Part shown: one piece after another, positions 1-10,693 of the stretch
Position numbering within the stretch: position 1 is the first letter of the stretch
How the letters are laid out: each line of letters starts with the position of its first letter
Assembly: GCA_004335835.1 (NCBI GenBank)
Contig: RWJK01001943.1
Coordinates: 1-64,000, forward strand
Source: Scenedesmus sp. ARA3
Lineage: Eukaryota; Chlorophyta; Chlorophyceae; Sphaeropleales; Scenedesmaceae
Direction of reading: 5' to 3'
DNA: 64,000 bases
Made by a program: the position numbers and the translations under genes
Notes under the pieces: generated by a model
What the model was told of the DNA's origin: nothing
The model's database searches: none
Seen by the model: only the letters and a program-made list of their open reading frames with translations

Positions 1-1388
1 AGCAGCCAGCAAGGCAGACTGGTGCTGCTGCAGCAGCCCTTGCTGTGCAGGCATTGCTGCCGCCGCCGCTGCTGCTGCCAAGGCGTCATCCATGGCTGCT
101 GCAGCTGCGGCAGCCTGCGCGATGCCGGCAGCGTCGGCGCCCTCGCTGCTGGGGCTGCCGGTGCCTGGCAGGTGCTGCGTCGGCACGTACGCGCCAGGGT
201 GTGGCGCAGGCCTGCTGCTGCCGCTGCTGCCTGCCTGCCTACCTCCCCACGCTGCTGCTGCGTTGCCTGCGGGCAGCGCCAGGCCGTCACCGCCAGCAGC
301 TGCCGCGGCCAGCCCCTGCCTGCTGCCCTGGCCCGCGGATGAGCCCCGCGCCTGGCCGCGCCTGCCCCCTGGCGGCTTGTCCCTGCCCTTGCCAAACACC
401 AGGCCGCCGCCAGCTGGCAGCGCACCCAGCGCGCCTGCATCACCAGCATCAGCAAAGGCGCGCTGCTGCTGCTGCTGCTGTTGCTGCAGCAGCAGCACCT
501 CGAGGTCCTGCTGCTGCTGCAGGGCCTGCAACTGCTGCTGCTGCTGTTGCATCTGCTGCTGGCGCTGCAGGTGCAGCCGCACCTGCTCCTCCTGCTTCTG
601 CTGCATCACCAACTGCTCCTGCAGCTGCAGTGCCAGCTGCTGCTGCTGCGCCAGCTCGTTCTGTTCATGGTCCGGCTGCGCGGCGCCCATGAGCAGCTGC
701 TGCAGCAGTGCCTGCTGTGCAGCATCCAGCTGAGCATCTTGCTGCGGATGAGGCTGTGCAGGATGCTGCTGACCCTGCTGCTGCACACGAGTCTGCTGCA
801 GCAGCTCTGCAAACTGCATGGCCAGGGGCGTGGACAAATACAGAACAGCAATCAGACAGAGCAGTAGCTGACACTATAAAGCTCTAGCATAGGTGGCTAA
901 ACGAGTACTGTTCTCAAGGTTGCCAAGGCAGCCCTTTCTGCTTGGCACCTGTGAGCTTCACAGCTTGAACATGCAGCTCTCACTTGGAAGCACCAGCAGC
1001 AGGGAGTGAGCAGCCCTGGCAGCCGGTAGCAACCCATGCCCACCTCTGGGAACGCTGACATTATCTGGTTGGCAATTTCATCGAGGGAATTGTCTTGCAC
1101 CTGGCCCATCGCGTTGGCAGGGTTGGCAGCGCTGCGTGATGTTCCTTGAGCAGCTGGCCGCTCGTCCTGGATCTCGTCGGCTGCCGCAGCGAGCAGCGAT
1201 ATTCCCTCTCCGACCTGCCATTCTGGATCAGGCTCGCTGTACAGCGCTGGCGCATGGCCCTGCTTCTGTCGCCGGGAGGCCTGGTGTTGCTGCCGCTGCT
1301 GGTAGGCTGAGGCTTCAGCGTGTCCCTCTTCCACGTTGCCCTGAGCGAGGGCTGCGGCCAGCATCGCTATCTGGTCCGGGCTGAACAT
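1..1388 (-). CDS. Gln/Ala-rich hypothetical protein, partial (runs off left edge)
   Basis: Two exons are visible: 1388..1044 (115 codons, starting MFSPDQIAMLAAALAQ) and 813..1, which stays open to the edge of the window. The donor (CCAGAG|GTGGGC) and acceptor (CCATGCAG|TTTGCA) are both phase 0. Exon 1 is mostly polar and ends in a helix-like stretch, NSLDEIANQIMSAFPE. Exon 2 begins FAELLQQTRVQQQ, then runs through long glutamine tracts about residues 160-240 that look like coiled coil, a basic Gly/Arg patch (GRDKPPGGRRGRARG), and alanine runs. I recognise no domain. The composition would suit a transcription or RNA-associated scaffold, but that is inference from composition alone. The C-terminus lies outside the window. 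The (CTG)n repeats on the plus strand here are the antisense of coding CAG repeats. Confidence 0.6.
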
Positions 1389-2041
1389 ACTGCGTGCACT
1401 GAGTTGTGGACAGTGAATTTGCTGCCTGGTGGTGAACTAGCTCAACTGCTTGGGTAGCTGCTCCACACGGCCGGCTACAACATTGAAGAAGCCACATGTC
1501 TATCTACGGGGCCGGGGTGATGCATTGCGAACTGTCCTGGACACAGCTGCAGTCCAGTTGTTGGCTTTTCTCTTGATCACTCCGGTACTGGCAAATGGCT
1601 TGTTGAAGTCAAAGCAAGTGCAGGACTTAACTGAGCAAAGTCGCTGGCAAATCGCTTTAAGACTTTCGCTGGGAACAAGCAGGGGTTCAAGGTAGCGAAA
1701 ACAGTAGGCGCCTCGCATGCAAAGGCCCGAAAGGCGGTGTGCGTTGCCAAGTTAGATACTTCAAACGCACATACGCCTGGCAGCAAGCGTGACCGGGATC
1801 AATTTTGTCACCACCCAAGTGCATCACCACCAACTCACTGCCCACACTGCACCCCACCAGACCTCTGGTACAGTCCTGCAGCGCACAAGGGCAGAAGCGG
1901 CAGCTTTTCCAATACCTTCATAAGATGGTGTGCTTTCAAGCATCTCTGCCCTGCTCCCTGAGGTTAGGGTATCAGCGGGGCGCAGCATCACTGCTGCTGC
2001 CACACCAGCACGAGAAGCGAGCAGCAGCGCCCAGCATCGTT
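1389..2041. promoter_or_regulatory. Divergent upstream region between the Gln-rich gene and the monooxygenase
   Basis: About 650 bp separate two start codons that point away from each other, so this stretch should hold both promoters and 5' UTRs. I see no convincing ORF, TATA box or repeat in it. Confidence 0.4.
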
Positions 2042-5000
2042 ATGCGTGCTCAGCCAATAGGAGGCAGAAAAGTATCCATGCTTACAGCACTTCCTAACAG
2101 CCATCGCTTGGCAAGGTGAGCAGGGTAGCGTACAGCTGTCATGCGCATGGATATTTGAACAACCTGCCTGCCAGATGAGCGGGCCAACTGCAGCGCAGCC
2201 CTGCGCCTCACCGCCAGTGCCACCTTGCCCCCACCAGGTCACGTGTCGCCACACACAACAACAGCTCAGGCGCTGGCAGCGCTGCTGTGGCCGAGGCAGC
2301 CCCTGAGCAGCAGGTGGTGCCGCTGTACAGCGGCCAGCGGGCTGTGGTGGTGGGCGCGGGGCCTGCGGGCTCCACCGCAGCCATGTTCCTGGCGCGCCAG
2401 GGCTTCAGCGTGGACGTGTTTGAGCGGCGGCCTGAGCCCAAGCAGGACGCGGTGGACACGGGGCGCGCCTACATCATCATCCTCATCCCCAGGGGGCAGG
2501 CGGCACTCAAGCAGGTGCGATGCGTCCCTCCTAATCCTGCAGCGTGGTGTGCAGCTGCCATAGGCACGGACACTGCCTCAAAACGATTGCTGTAGGATCT
2601 TGCAGGGCGCGTATGTGTATCGTGCTATCCAGCACAATCACGAACTGCCACTGGTGCGTTGCACGTCACGCTTGCTGGTCCTCCTGGGTAATGCTGCTGA
2701 ACCAGCCCACACCTAACGCCCTGCCTGCTGCTGCCGCCCTGGCTGCGCTGCTGCTGCCGCCTGCTGCCGGCTACAGCTGGGCGTGCCGCTGCCCAGCCAG
2801 CGCGAGTTCATCACCAAGGGCACGGTGCGCCACGACAGGAAGGGCAAGGTTGGCATCAGCCGCGAGGAGGGCAACGTCACCTTCTCACGCAGCAGCCTGG
2901 CGCAGTACCTCATAGGTGCGCTGCATAGCGCAAGACCCACAGCACGGCGCGTGCTACGCTGAGCAGCAGTTAGCGTGGCAGATGTTGCTTGTGTGTATGC
3001 TTGCCTGCCTTGCTGCTGGCATCATGTGCTTGTGGCACAATCCAAGCAAACAGTTTGCTCAATCTGCCCTGCTGGCTGCTGCTGCCCCTGCAGACCAGGC
3101 GCGCCAGCGCTACCCCAGCCAGATCACCTTCCACTTTGACAGCGCGTGTGCAGGTGCCCTGTGCAGCGGCCTGGGCCTGTGAGCCTGGTGCCAGTGAGGC
3201 AACCAGCGTGCGCCCGGCATGTGCCAGACACGCACAGCCCTGTCTGCAGTAGCACACCACTACAATCCCTGCGTTCGTAACTGAGAGCAGCGCAGCCATT
3301 GAATGTAGTTCTATGTGAGGTCTGTGCCCTGCATCGTGGTGGCACTCCAAGCTGCAGCTGCAGGCTGACTCATGTATGCATGCTGGCTGTATCCTCCCAG
3401 GCGTGAACATCGAGCAGCGGCAGGTCAGCTTCAGCGCTGCTGGTGGCGGGCAGGTGCAGCGCAGCTACGACCTGCTGGTGGGCGCGGACGGCGCGGGCTC
3501 AGAGGTGCGGCGGGCGCTGCAGCAGCACTACCCTGACATGCAGGTCACCATTGACGACAGCGGGCGCGAGTACAAGGTGTATGGCGGCGTGCGCGGCGAC
3601 ATAGAGCCAGAAGGTGAGGGCGCTGGGGCAGCAACAGCAGCAGCAGAGGTGGAGGCATTGCTGCCACATGTGCGTAGTAGTTGGCTGACAACTGTATGCA
3701 AGCAGGGTTATGCTGTAGCTGCTTCTGAGGCCGTGCCGGCATACACTGCAGGCTGCTCACTGGAGGCTGCTGGGTGTCATGTCTGCACCTCAACAAGCGT
3801 ACAGGCGACAGCATCGCCTGCCATGCTCACCCCTCTGCTGGCTTGCTGCTGCAGAGTTCAAGAAGGACCCTGGCGCCACGCTGCACCTATGGTCCTCGGA
3901 TGACCCCTGGACCACTGTGACGGCTCACTCCAACCCTGACGGCACCTACTCGGGCACCTTCAGCCTCAAGACCGGCGGCTTTGCAGGTGAGCGGCCGCGC
4001 TGTTGGTGCTGCCAAGACTGCGTGCTATCATGACCATGTTGACAGGGCAGTTTGCGCCTCGAGTTCAGCACAAACCAGCTGGCAGACTGCCGTGCAGGCC
4101 TCACACAACACGGCATGCATTACAAACTTGTCCGCAAAGAGCTTGATGCCAAGTCCAGCTCGTTCACCAACATGCCTGATGGTGCCCTGCTGCGCTGTTG
4201 TGCTGCTGCAGACCTGCGCACTGCTGCCGACTACGAGGCGCTGCTGCGCAAGAAGTTTGTGGGCGTGCCTGACGACTGGGTGCCAGCAATCGCACAGCAG
4301 GCGGCAGCAGCGACGCCGAGCCCGGCAGGTGCGGGGCGCAAGCTGCCAGCAGCACTCGTTTGGGGGGGGTGGCTTTGGCAGTGTTTGGTGCTGCTGGTGC
4401 GTGTGCAGGGCTGCCGCCACAGGATGTATGTCAGCTCAATGTCTTCCAAACGCAGGGTGTGGCGTTGCACGCACCTGCTGAGAGTGAGCCCGGTGTGTTG
4501 TGTGCAGGCAAGCGGGTGCGCTGCTCCAGGCTGGATGGCCCTGGCGTGCTGCTGCTGGGTGACGCTGCACACGCAGTCACACCCGTGTTTGGTGAGTGAG
4601 CTGCCCCTGGCCTGCACAACTGATTGCATGCCCTACTTAGCTCTGCCAGCATGGGGCTTGAGGCACACACACGGCTGCTTGTCTGTATTCGACCTGACTG
4701 TGCAGTCCTTGTGCTCCACATATGCTCGGGGCACCACAAGCACAGCCAGCCATGCATTTGATCAGCGCAGGAGCGCACATGTCTTAACCGCGCCGCGTGG
4801 GCGTGGCTGCTGCAGGCCAGGGAGCCAACTCGGCGCTGGAGAGCTGCAAGGTGCTGGGCAGCGTGCTGGCGGAGGCGGGTGGTGACGCCAGCCGCGTGCC
4901 GCAGCTGTTCACGTCGGCGCGCTTGGCCGACATGCATGCGCTGAACGAGCTGGACGCCAAGGCCTACAGCTTCTTTAGGTGCGCCCCCGGCCAGCTGCTT

Positions 5001-5485
5001 CGGCACGCTCACGGGCTGGGTGTGCGGACATTGACACTTGTTGTTTGGTTACATTGCGATTTGAGTGTGTCGCTGCTGACGCTGCCAGGTAACCTCCTGA
5101 GGTACGCATTTGCTCTGCTGATACAGCCAAAGCCGCATCGCTTGCTGCGTAGCACACTATTCCAAGTTTGTGTGGAACTCGCATGCGCAGATGATACTGC
5201 ATCTTGCTGCGTGTGATGCTGCCACGCCCTTGCAGGCGGCGTGGGCTGCTGGACCCGGACTTCCTGCAGCTGCTGAGCCACGTGCTGCTGGGCACCATCC
5301 TGTCCAAGCTGGTGCCCTTCCTGTACGGCCCCAAGCCTGCGCTGCTCAAGCTGGGCAGCACCACACCCTACAGCACCATCATCGCTGCCGTCAAGAGGGA
5401 CAGCCTGATGGCTGCCGTTGGATTTGCTGCGCTGGGTGTTTGGCTCAGTTTCAAACTGGCAGCTAAGGTTATGGTCGGCGCATAA
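2042..5485 (+). CDS. FAD-dependent monooxygenase, kynurenine 3-monooxygenase-like
   Basis: Eleven exons give 518 residues: 2042..2115, 2238..2514, 2777..2915, 3094..3153, 3401..3613, 3855..3986, 4212..4328, 4409..4456, 4508..4591, 4816..4978, 5236..5485. Exon 1 is the least certain; it starts at the ATG of MRAQPIGGRKVSML and gives a Ser/Arg-rich leader like an organelle transit peptide. The FAD-binding GxGxxG follows (AVVVGAGPAGSTAAMFLARQ). The middle DG motif is YDLLVGADGAGSEVRRAL. The GD motif, GVLLLGDAAHAVTPVFGQGA, matches the kynurenine 3-monooxygenase group well. That family uses NADPH and O2 to hydroxylate aromatic substrates in tryptophan breakdown and NAD-precursor synthesis. A hydrophobic C-terminal segment (MAAVGFAALGVWLSF) could anchor it in a membrane, as in KMO. 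Other group A flavoprotein hydroxylases are possible. All but the first two and the last intron are phase 1. Confidence 0.78.
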
Positions 5486-6118
5486 TGTAAGTGTCAATTT
5501 GCCGAACATTTCTCAATGCACTGTAGATATGTCTCACATGAGCCCCTGCTACTGGACTGCTGTGCTTGCATGATCAGCCGACTTGGAGCGCCAGGAGCCT
5601 TTGGGCAGGGAGGCTTCTGGTCCAGCATTGCTTGCGAATGCATAAATGTGCATTATTCATGCGTAAATATGCCTCATCACTAGCCTGCTCCATCAGCACA
5701 CAGTGTACAATACAGCCTGTTGTCACTCCCACATACTTTGCTGTTTGATTTGCGGACTACAGTTGCAGTTCAGTTGCTAGAGGCAAAGTGGTGCTTGCTT
5801 TACTCTCCTGCTGTCAAACCCTCGTGAATTTACTCAACAATTTGCAGCACCTGCGTGCAATCTGACCGTTGCGGGAACTTGTCACCTCTGTTTGCCAATC
5901 AGGACACTAGGACCACTTGTTCTCACCATCTCAGTTGGGTTACACAAGGCATCAACCGTGCAGCATGCATGTTGCCCAACCTCAACTCAATTTCACCAGA
6001 GCAACACACGTCAACCGTTTGTGTGCGCCTCCTCATACCACTTCATCAGTTAACCACACTTTGGCCGGGCTGCCTGCTGCCTCAACAGGATTGACTGACA
6101 TGGAGCGCAGTGGCCTGC
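5486..6118. other. Convergent 3' region, no gene seen
   Basis: This stretch lies between the stop codons of the monooxygenase (+) and the KGG peptide (-). A TGTAA, the usual green-algal polyadenylation motif, follows directly after the monooxygenase stop (5486-5490), but that is very close for a functional signal. A reverse-strand TGTAA near 5939-5943 could serve the other gene. Short ORFs here have no recognisable content. Confidence 0.4.
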
Positions 6119-7269
6119 TCACTCCTGCTGCTGAGCCGCATCGCCGGTGTGCTTCATCTCAGTGGCTGAGCCCTCGCCCTGGTAGTGGCCGGTGTAGTTG
6201 CCCTTGCCCTGGGTGATGCCGCCCTTGGTGCCACCCACCTGGATGCGCTCGTGGGCTGGCGGCAGCAGCAGCGGCAGCCGCAGCGGCAGCAGCGGTGACG
6301 ACACAGCAGCAATCACAAGCAGTTAGGAACAAGCAGCAACAAGCAGTCACAGTAGGCATGTTCCTGTGTTTTGAGATTGCCGCTGTGCATTCGTTGTCGT
6401 GTTCATCTTGCAGGCTGCTGCGTGTCGGGCTGGCCACGCCATGCAGCACATTGTGTATACGTGTGTTTACGTTGGCGATCTCACATCATGTTGTCGCCAA
6501 CAAATTCATACCAGTGATGCTCTGCATTAGCCTTGTGGGACCAGCAGTCCTAGCCAATGCGCATGTACACGCATTGCATGGCACTGCATGGCACGATGCT
6601 CATCAACGTGTGCAGCAACCTGCAGCACGTGATCACTTTCATCTGCTGCCACCGGTCCTGGTAAGGCTAATGCAAATGGCGGTTGTGGTATCCATCTCCA
6701 TGTTTGGTAACAGCACGCGTACGCCCGATCTTCATCCGCTGCATGCACTTGCATTGACCACCAGCCCTAGGTCTGCAGCTGAATGCAATTGCTGTGGATG
6801 AGCAGACCTGGGCACACATGTGCAGCAGTGTAGAGTGTGCCTCATATGTGGAGCACACCGCTGGGTGCATCCCTCCCCAATGTTGTGCAGCCTGCCCCCG
6901 CGCACCTGTCAGCTCGTCGTAGGACTTGCCAAACTTGTCCTGGGAGATCTGCTCCTTCACTGGGTCGTTGGGGGTCTGCAGCAGCAGATGAAGGCGCAGT
7001 AGGGGCGAGTGAGGAAGTGAGGAAAACATTACAAGGCTGTTGCTCTCAGTAAATGTGCAATGCACTACCGGCTAGTGCGTTTTTGGTGAGCAACTGCAAC
7101 TGCGCAACACCTGCAACTAAGATATTGCAGGCAGCTGGCTGTTGCTGCAAGAGCAAGCTCCGCTGTGCAATGCCTAGCTCAGCAAACACACAGTATCATA
7201 TTTCTTTGTGATATGCATGCCCCTGCAGCCTGCCAGTACCTTGTTGCTGCCCATCTCCCTGTCAGACAT
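6119..7269 (-). CDS. Small hydrophilic KGG-motif protein, LEA/Em-like
   Basis: This small gene is built from three short exons: 7269..7240 (MSDREMGSNK), 6975..6906 and 6255..6119. The splices are AAG|GTACTG to CAG|ACCCCC (phase 0) and ACAG|GTGCGC to CCAG|CCCACG (phase 1). The 78-residue product is almost wholly polar, with no cysteine, no signal peptide and no membrane segment. Its core is KFGKSYDELTAHERIQVGGT followed by KGGITQGKGNYTG. The ERxxVGGxKGG pattern recalls the KGG stretch of plant group-1 LEA (Em) and bacterial GsiB/con-10 stress proteins, which are disordered hydration protectants. The similarity is short, so function is inference. Its first exon encodes only ten residues, so automated annotation could easily miss the gene. 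Confidence 0.7.
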
Positions 7270-8547
7270 GGTTGCTGCTGTTGCTGTTGACGGTGGTAGA
7301 CGGCAAGTGCAAGTTGCCTGTACGCTAGGTGGTGATCAGGTCGAGAATTGCGATTGCCATGCGAAGGCCCGGCTTTCTTTAAGTAGACCCCTTCTGTGGC
7401 TGAGCGCCGCTTGGAATCACCGACCTTGGACAACAGGAAGATACAGTGATCTCACGAGCCAAAACGCCACAAGAGGCAAGCGGGAGCGCATTTGCGCTGT
7501 ACGATAAAGTATTTGTTTGCTGGGCGTTCAGCGACCGTCGTTCTGAACTGGCAAGCTTGCGCGGCGCGGGCGGTGCGGTCGTCCAGTGCCCTACAGCTAC
7601 CGTAGTGCGGTGACACAATGCACAGCTGCTCCCGGCTCTGAACTGGCACGGCTGTCATCAAACTGAGCATCGTGCGTGCAAGGTTAACAGGTTACGTGTT
7701 TGCACTTGCAAGCACCCGATTTTTGATTACGCAGACATCATGCAGTGAATGTTGAAGTTTTGGATGCATTGACCACAAACCTGCAGGTGACCACAAACCT
7801 GCTGGTGCTGCACATGGTACCGTTCACCAGAGGAGCCCTACTTGGCATGCAGCAAGTGCTGCTTCATGTCACCGGGAGTTTGGCATGCTAGTGCACTGCA
7901 TGTTAGGACAGCGTCCTTGATACCTATTGAATTGAATACTAAGATACCGACTTCAGCTGGCAGCTGCATACACCGCAGTTCTACTACAATGCCACGGTGC
8001 CAGAACACCATAGTACCCTGTCACACCATATCACAGCACTTCTCTTGTCAAGTTGGCATTTCAAGAGGATGTGAGGTGTTCAGGGCAGAAGCGCTTGCAC
8101 ATCATGTGACATGGAAGGAAGTGTATGCATGGTGCCTGCCTCTCTATGCTGGCTTCACCTGGCATCGCCCTTTCAGCATTTTTAAAGAGCGCATCATCAC
8201 TGATAATGGTTGCACTGCCAGTCGAAGGACATTCTTTTACATTGCAGCCACTGCTCAGCTGCTGGTTGGCAATGTTCAATGAGAGTATCACTATATGGAG
8301 GAAAAAGGAGCAGCGATTCATACATTTCCTGCAATAAACGACCCATGTGACAGCCTGGTGGCCAATTACTTTTTGAACTGCCTGCTAAACCTCGGTCGGG
8401 GCAGAACTCCGCCGTAAGTCAGTGACCAACCAACCGAACTGCTGTGCAGATCAGGCTAAAGTAATCCTTTCCGGTGCCATAGCTTTGCCAGCACAAGGCG
8501 AGATCCCTGTGTTGCAGTATTCCTGTGCTGTCGACACACATCACAGA
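7270..8547. promoter_or_regulatory. Divergent upstream region between the KGG peptide and F-box glycosylase genes
   Basis: About 1.3 kb lie between two outward-pointing start codons. It is more AT-rich than the coding regions and has no ORF I can support. It should contain both promoters and possibly untranslated leader exons. I recognise no specific binding site. Confidence 0.4.
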
Positions 8548-9782
8548 ATGCTGTTGGAGCTTCCGTCTGAATGCGTTTTGACAGTGTTGAAGCAACTCCC
8601 AGTGACAGACGTTGTCTCCACTGGCTGTTCCTGCTCAGGTGCTGCTCCTCAGCTGCTTGGATGGCTGAGCACAGTTCATGCTGCGTGCTGAGCTAATTCT
8701 GCTGCGTCTCTTGCACTCCTACTGATGGCAGGCAAATTGACATCACAAAACTAGCAGAGTATGTCGCAGCAGCGTGATGTTGTGGCAGGTAATGTGCGCA
8801 GCCAATGCTGAAGCTGTTCTATGTACTGTTGCGCAGCGCTGCGTGCGCTGGTGGCTGATGATGGCTTCTGGAGGGACCTGGCAGAGGCCAAGTGGGGCAG
8901 CGCAGTGCACGAGCTCAAGCCCCTGGCAGATGCTGATGCTCAGCAGCGGCTCAGCAGTGACAACAGCACTGCTGCAGCATGCCAGGCGTCAGAGCAGGTG
9001 GAGCAGGCGACAGCTGGGACACCAGCAGCAGCAGCAGCAGCAGCTGGCAGGGGTTCCAGCAACAGCAGCTCCTGGCAGCACTACTGCTGCAAGCGCATGT
9101 CACTCAAGACTATCAGGTAGGAGCGCAGGAGCGCTGTGCAGCAGCTGCTGCAGTGCGCGTGCCTGTAGTCACGTTATGTGTGGCAGTGCTGGCACTGCAC
9201 TGTACATGTGTAGGCGGCAGATTTGCAGTTGTCCATGGCTGCTGGCAGGTGCAAGTGGCTGCTGCTCACATGGCCATGCATGATGCCGCTGCTGCGGGTC
9301 ATGTGCCCTCCATGCTCGCTGTGTGTGTGCTGTGCAGGAGCAGCCCGCTGAGCCTGCTGCAGGAGGCCTACCCGGACCCCTGGATGCACATCACCTGCTG
9401 TGTGCTGTGCAGCCGCACCAGCGGCAGCGCCACCATCCGCAGCTGCATCGCCCGCTTCTTCCAGGCCTTCCCCAGCCCCTCCGCCTGCCTGCAGGGCTGC
9501 CCACAGGCCATGGCGGCGCTGCTGCACCCCCTGGGGCTCACGCAGGCGCGGCTGGCAGCAGTGAGGGCGGTGGCACAGGCAAGCGCCGCGTGCTGCTGCT
9601 GCAGCGTCCGGCAGAGAATGCATGCATTCTGGTGTGGCACAGCAGCTGCTGCTGGGTTTCATGCCAGTGTGCATGTAAGGTCTGTGTCGCAACCATGAAC
9701 GCCCAGATGGTATGCTGTCGTGCAGCCGCCACTCCGCGCCAGCACGTGATGCAGGGACTCATCACAGACACAACGGTGGCAA

Positions 9783-9824
<42 letters not shown>

Positions 9825-10693
9825 GCAGGGCTTCCTGGGCACTGACTGGCAGGATCCCTCAGAGTTCAAAGGCTGCGGCAAGTTTGTGTCGGACAGCTGG
9901 CGCATCTTCTGCAAGGGCGTTGAGGAGGCCAAGGGTGAGCGCCACGCTGCACCTGGCAGCAGCGGTCTTTGGCAGCTCTGCTGCAGCTGCTGGCTGGCTC
10001 AACTGGCTGCTGTCAGCAGTGCGGGACGATGTGCATCGTTGTCACTGAGGGTTTTCAGTCCATAGCTGCAGCCATTGTTTGTTGTGGGCAGCCAAGTATA
10101 CAGTGGTTGCCAGCAGGACCCTACCTACCGCTTGCCGACATGCGTGTGCCCCGGTTTACTTCGCGCACTCAACGTGCGATTGCGTGCTGATTGTGCTGCC
10201 TGGTTGCGCTTGGCCTGCAGGCATTGAGGACGCCAAGCTGAAGCAGTACCTGGCGTGGGTGGTGCGGCAGCAGCAGGCCGCCAGCGAACAGGCTGGTACG
10301 GAGGAGCCCCCAGTAGCAGCAGCAGCAGCAGACGACTCAGGCGCCATCAGCAGCAGGAGGCGCAAGCGGGTCGATGCAAGCCCTATGGCCAGCGCGAGCA
10401 CCGCCAGGAAGGGCCAGCAGCCGTTGCACCAGTGTGTGGAAGCACCAACAAAGCAGCAGCGCGCATGCGCAGCAGCACCGCAGCGGCTCACACGTGCACA
10501 GGCAAAGGCAGCAGAAGCAAGTCATTGTGCTGCAGCTGAAGCAGCAGCTGCGGCTGTCAAGCATGGAGCCAAGCACCCTGCAACAAACACTGCCAAGAAG
10601 TCTGCGAGCAGCGGCACTGGGAGGCAGGTCAGGCAGTCACGCAAGCGTGGTGCAGCCAGCAGAGCATCAGGGCAGCTATTTTCTGCCCATTAG
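8548..10693 (+). CDS. F-box protein fused to an MBD4-like HhH-GPD DNA glycosylase
   Basis: Five exons (8548..8638, 8837..9116, 9338..9578, 9829..9934, 10221..10693) give 396 residues with matching phases at every junction. Residues 1-45 form an F-box: LELPSECVLTVLKQLP, then ALRALVADDGFWRDLAEAKW across the first intron. Such domains bind Skp1 in SCF ubiquitin ligases. A Ser/Ala linker leads into a catalytic domain at residues 124-255 that matches MBD4 closely: SPLSLLQEAYPDPWMHITC, CSRTSG, LHPLGLTQARLAAVRAVAQ, then GCGKFVSDSWRIFCKG and LKQYLAWV. MBD4 enzymes remove T or U from G:T and G:U mispairs. The catalytic Asp of SDSWRIFC (residue 226) is present. The tail is basic (SRRRKR, AKKSASSGTGRQVRQSRKRG), suiting nuclear localisation or DNA binding. 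No methyl-CpG-binding domain is seen. Intron 3 uses a GC donor (CACAG|GCAAGC), and reading it this way keeps the MBD4 alignment ungapped. Confidence 0.82.
9784..9823 (+). repeat. (CTG)n microsatellite forming an intron 3' splice-site tract
   Basis: About a dozen CTG units sit directly before the acceptor TGCCGCAG|GGC of exon 4 of the F-box glycosylase gene, where the polypyrimidine tract would be. Similar tracts precede the acceptors at 24112, 32635 and 61746. Confidence 0.85.

Noticed and set aside
92..733. Plus-strand ORFs rich in Cys, Leu or Ala over the first 900 bases
   Set aside because: They are antisense readings of the CAG repeats that encode glutamine in the minus-strand gene, and no domain or splice structure supports them.
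2287..2289. GTG start for the monooxygenase
   Set aside because: A spliced leader from the ATG at 2042 joins in phase at 2238 and gives a transit-like N-terminus, so no non-ATG start is needed.
2042..5485. Zeaxanthin epoxidase as the identity of the flavoprotein
   Set aside because: There is no FHA domain and the GD-motif region with C-terminal hydrophobic anchor fits the kynurenine monooxygenase group better.
8422..8547. Upstream extension of the F-box frame to 8422
   Set aside because: It would start at GTG. The first ATG in frame is 8548 and lies directly before the F-box motif.
9571..9572. GT donor at 9570-9571 (GGGCG|GTGGCA) instead of the GC donor at 9579 in the F-box glycosylase gene
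   Set aside because: It is also in phase, but it deletes three residues from a stretch that otherwise aligns with MBD4 without gaps.
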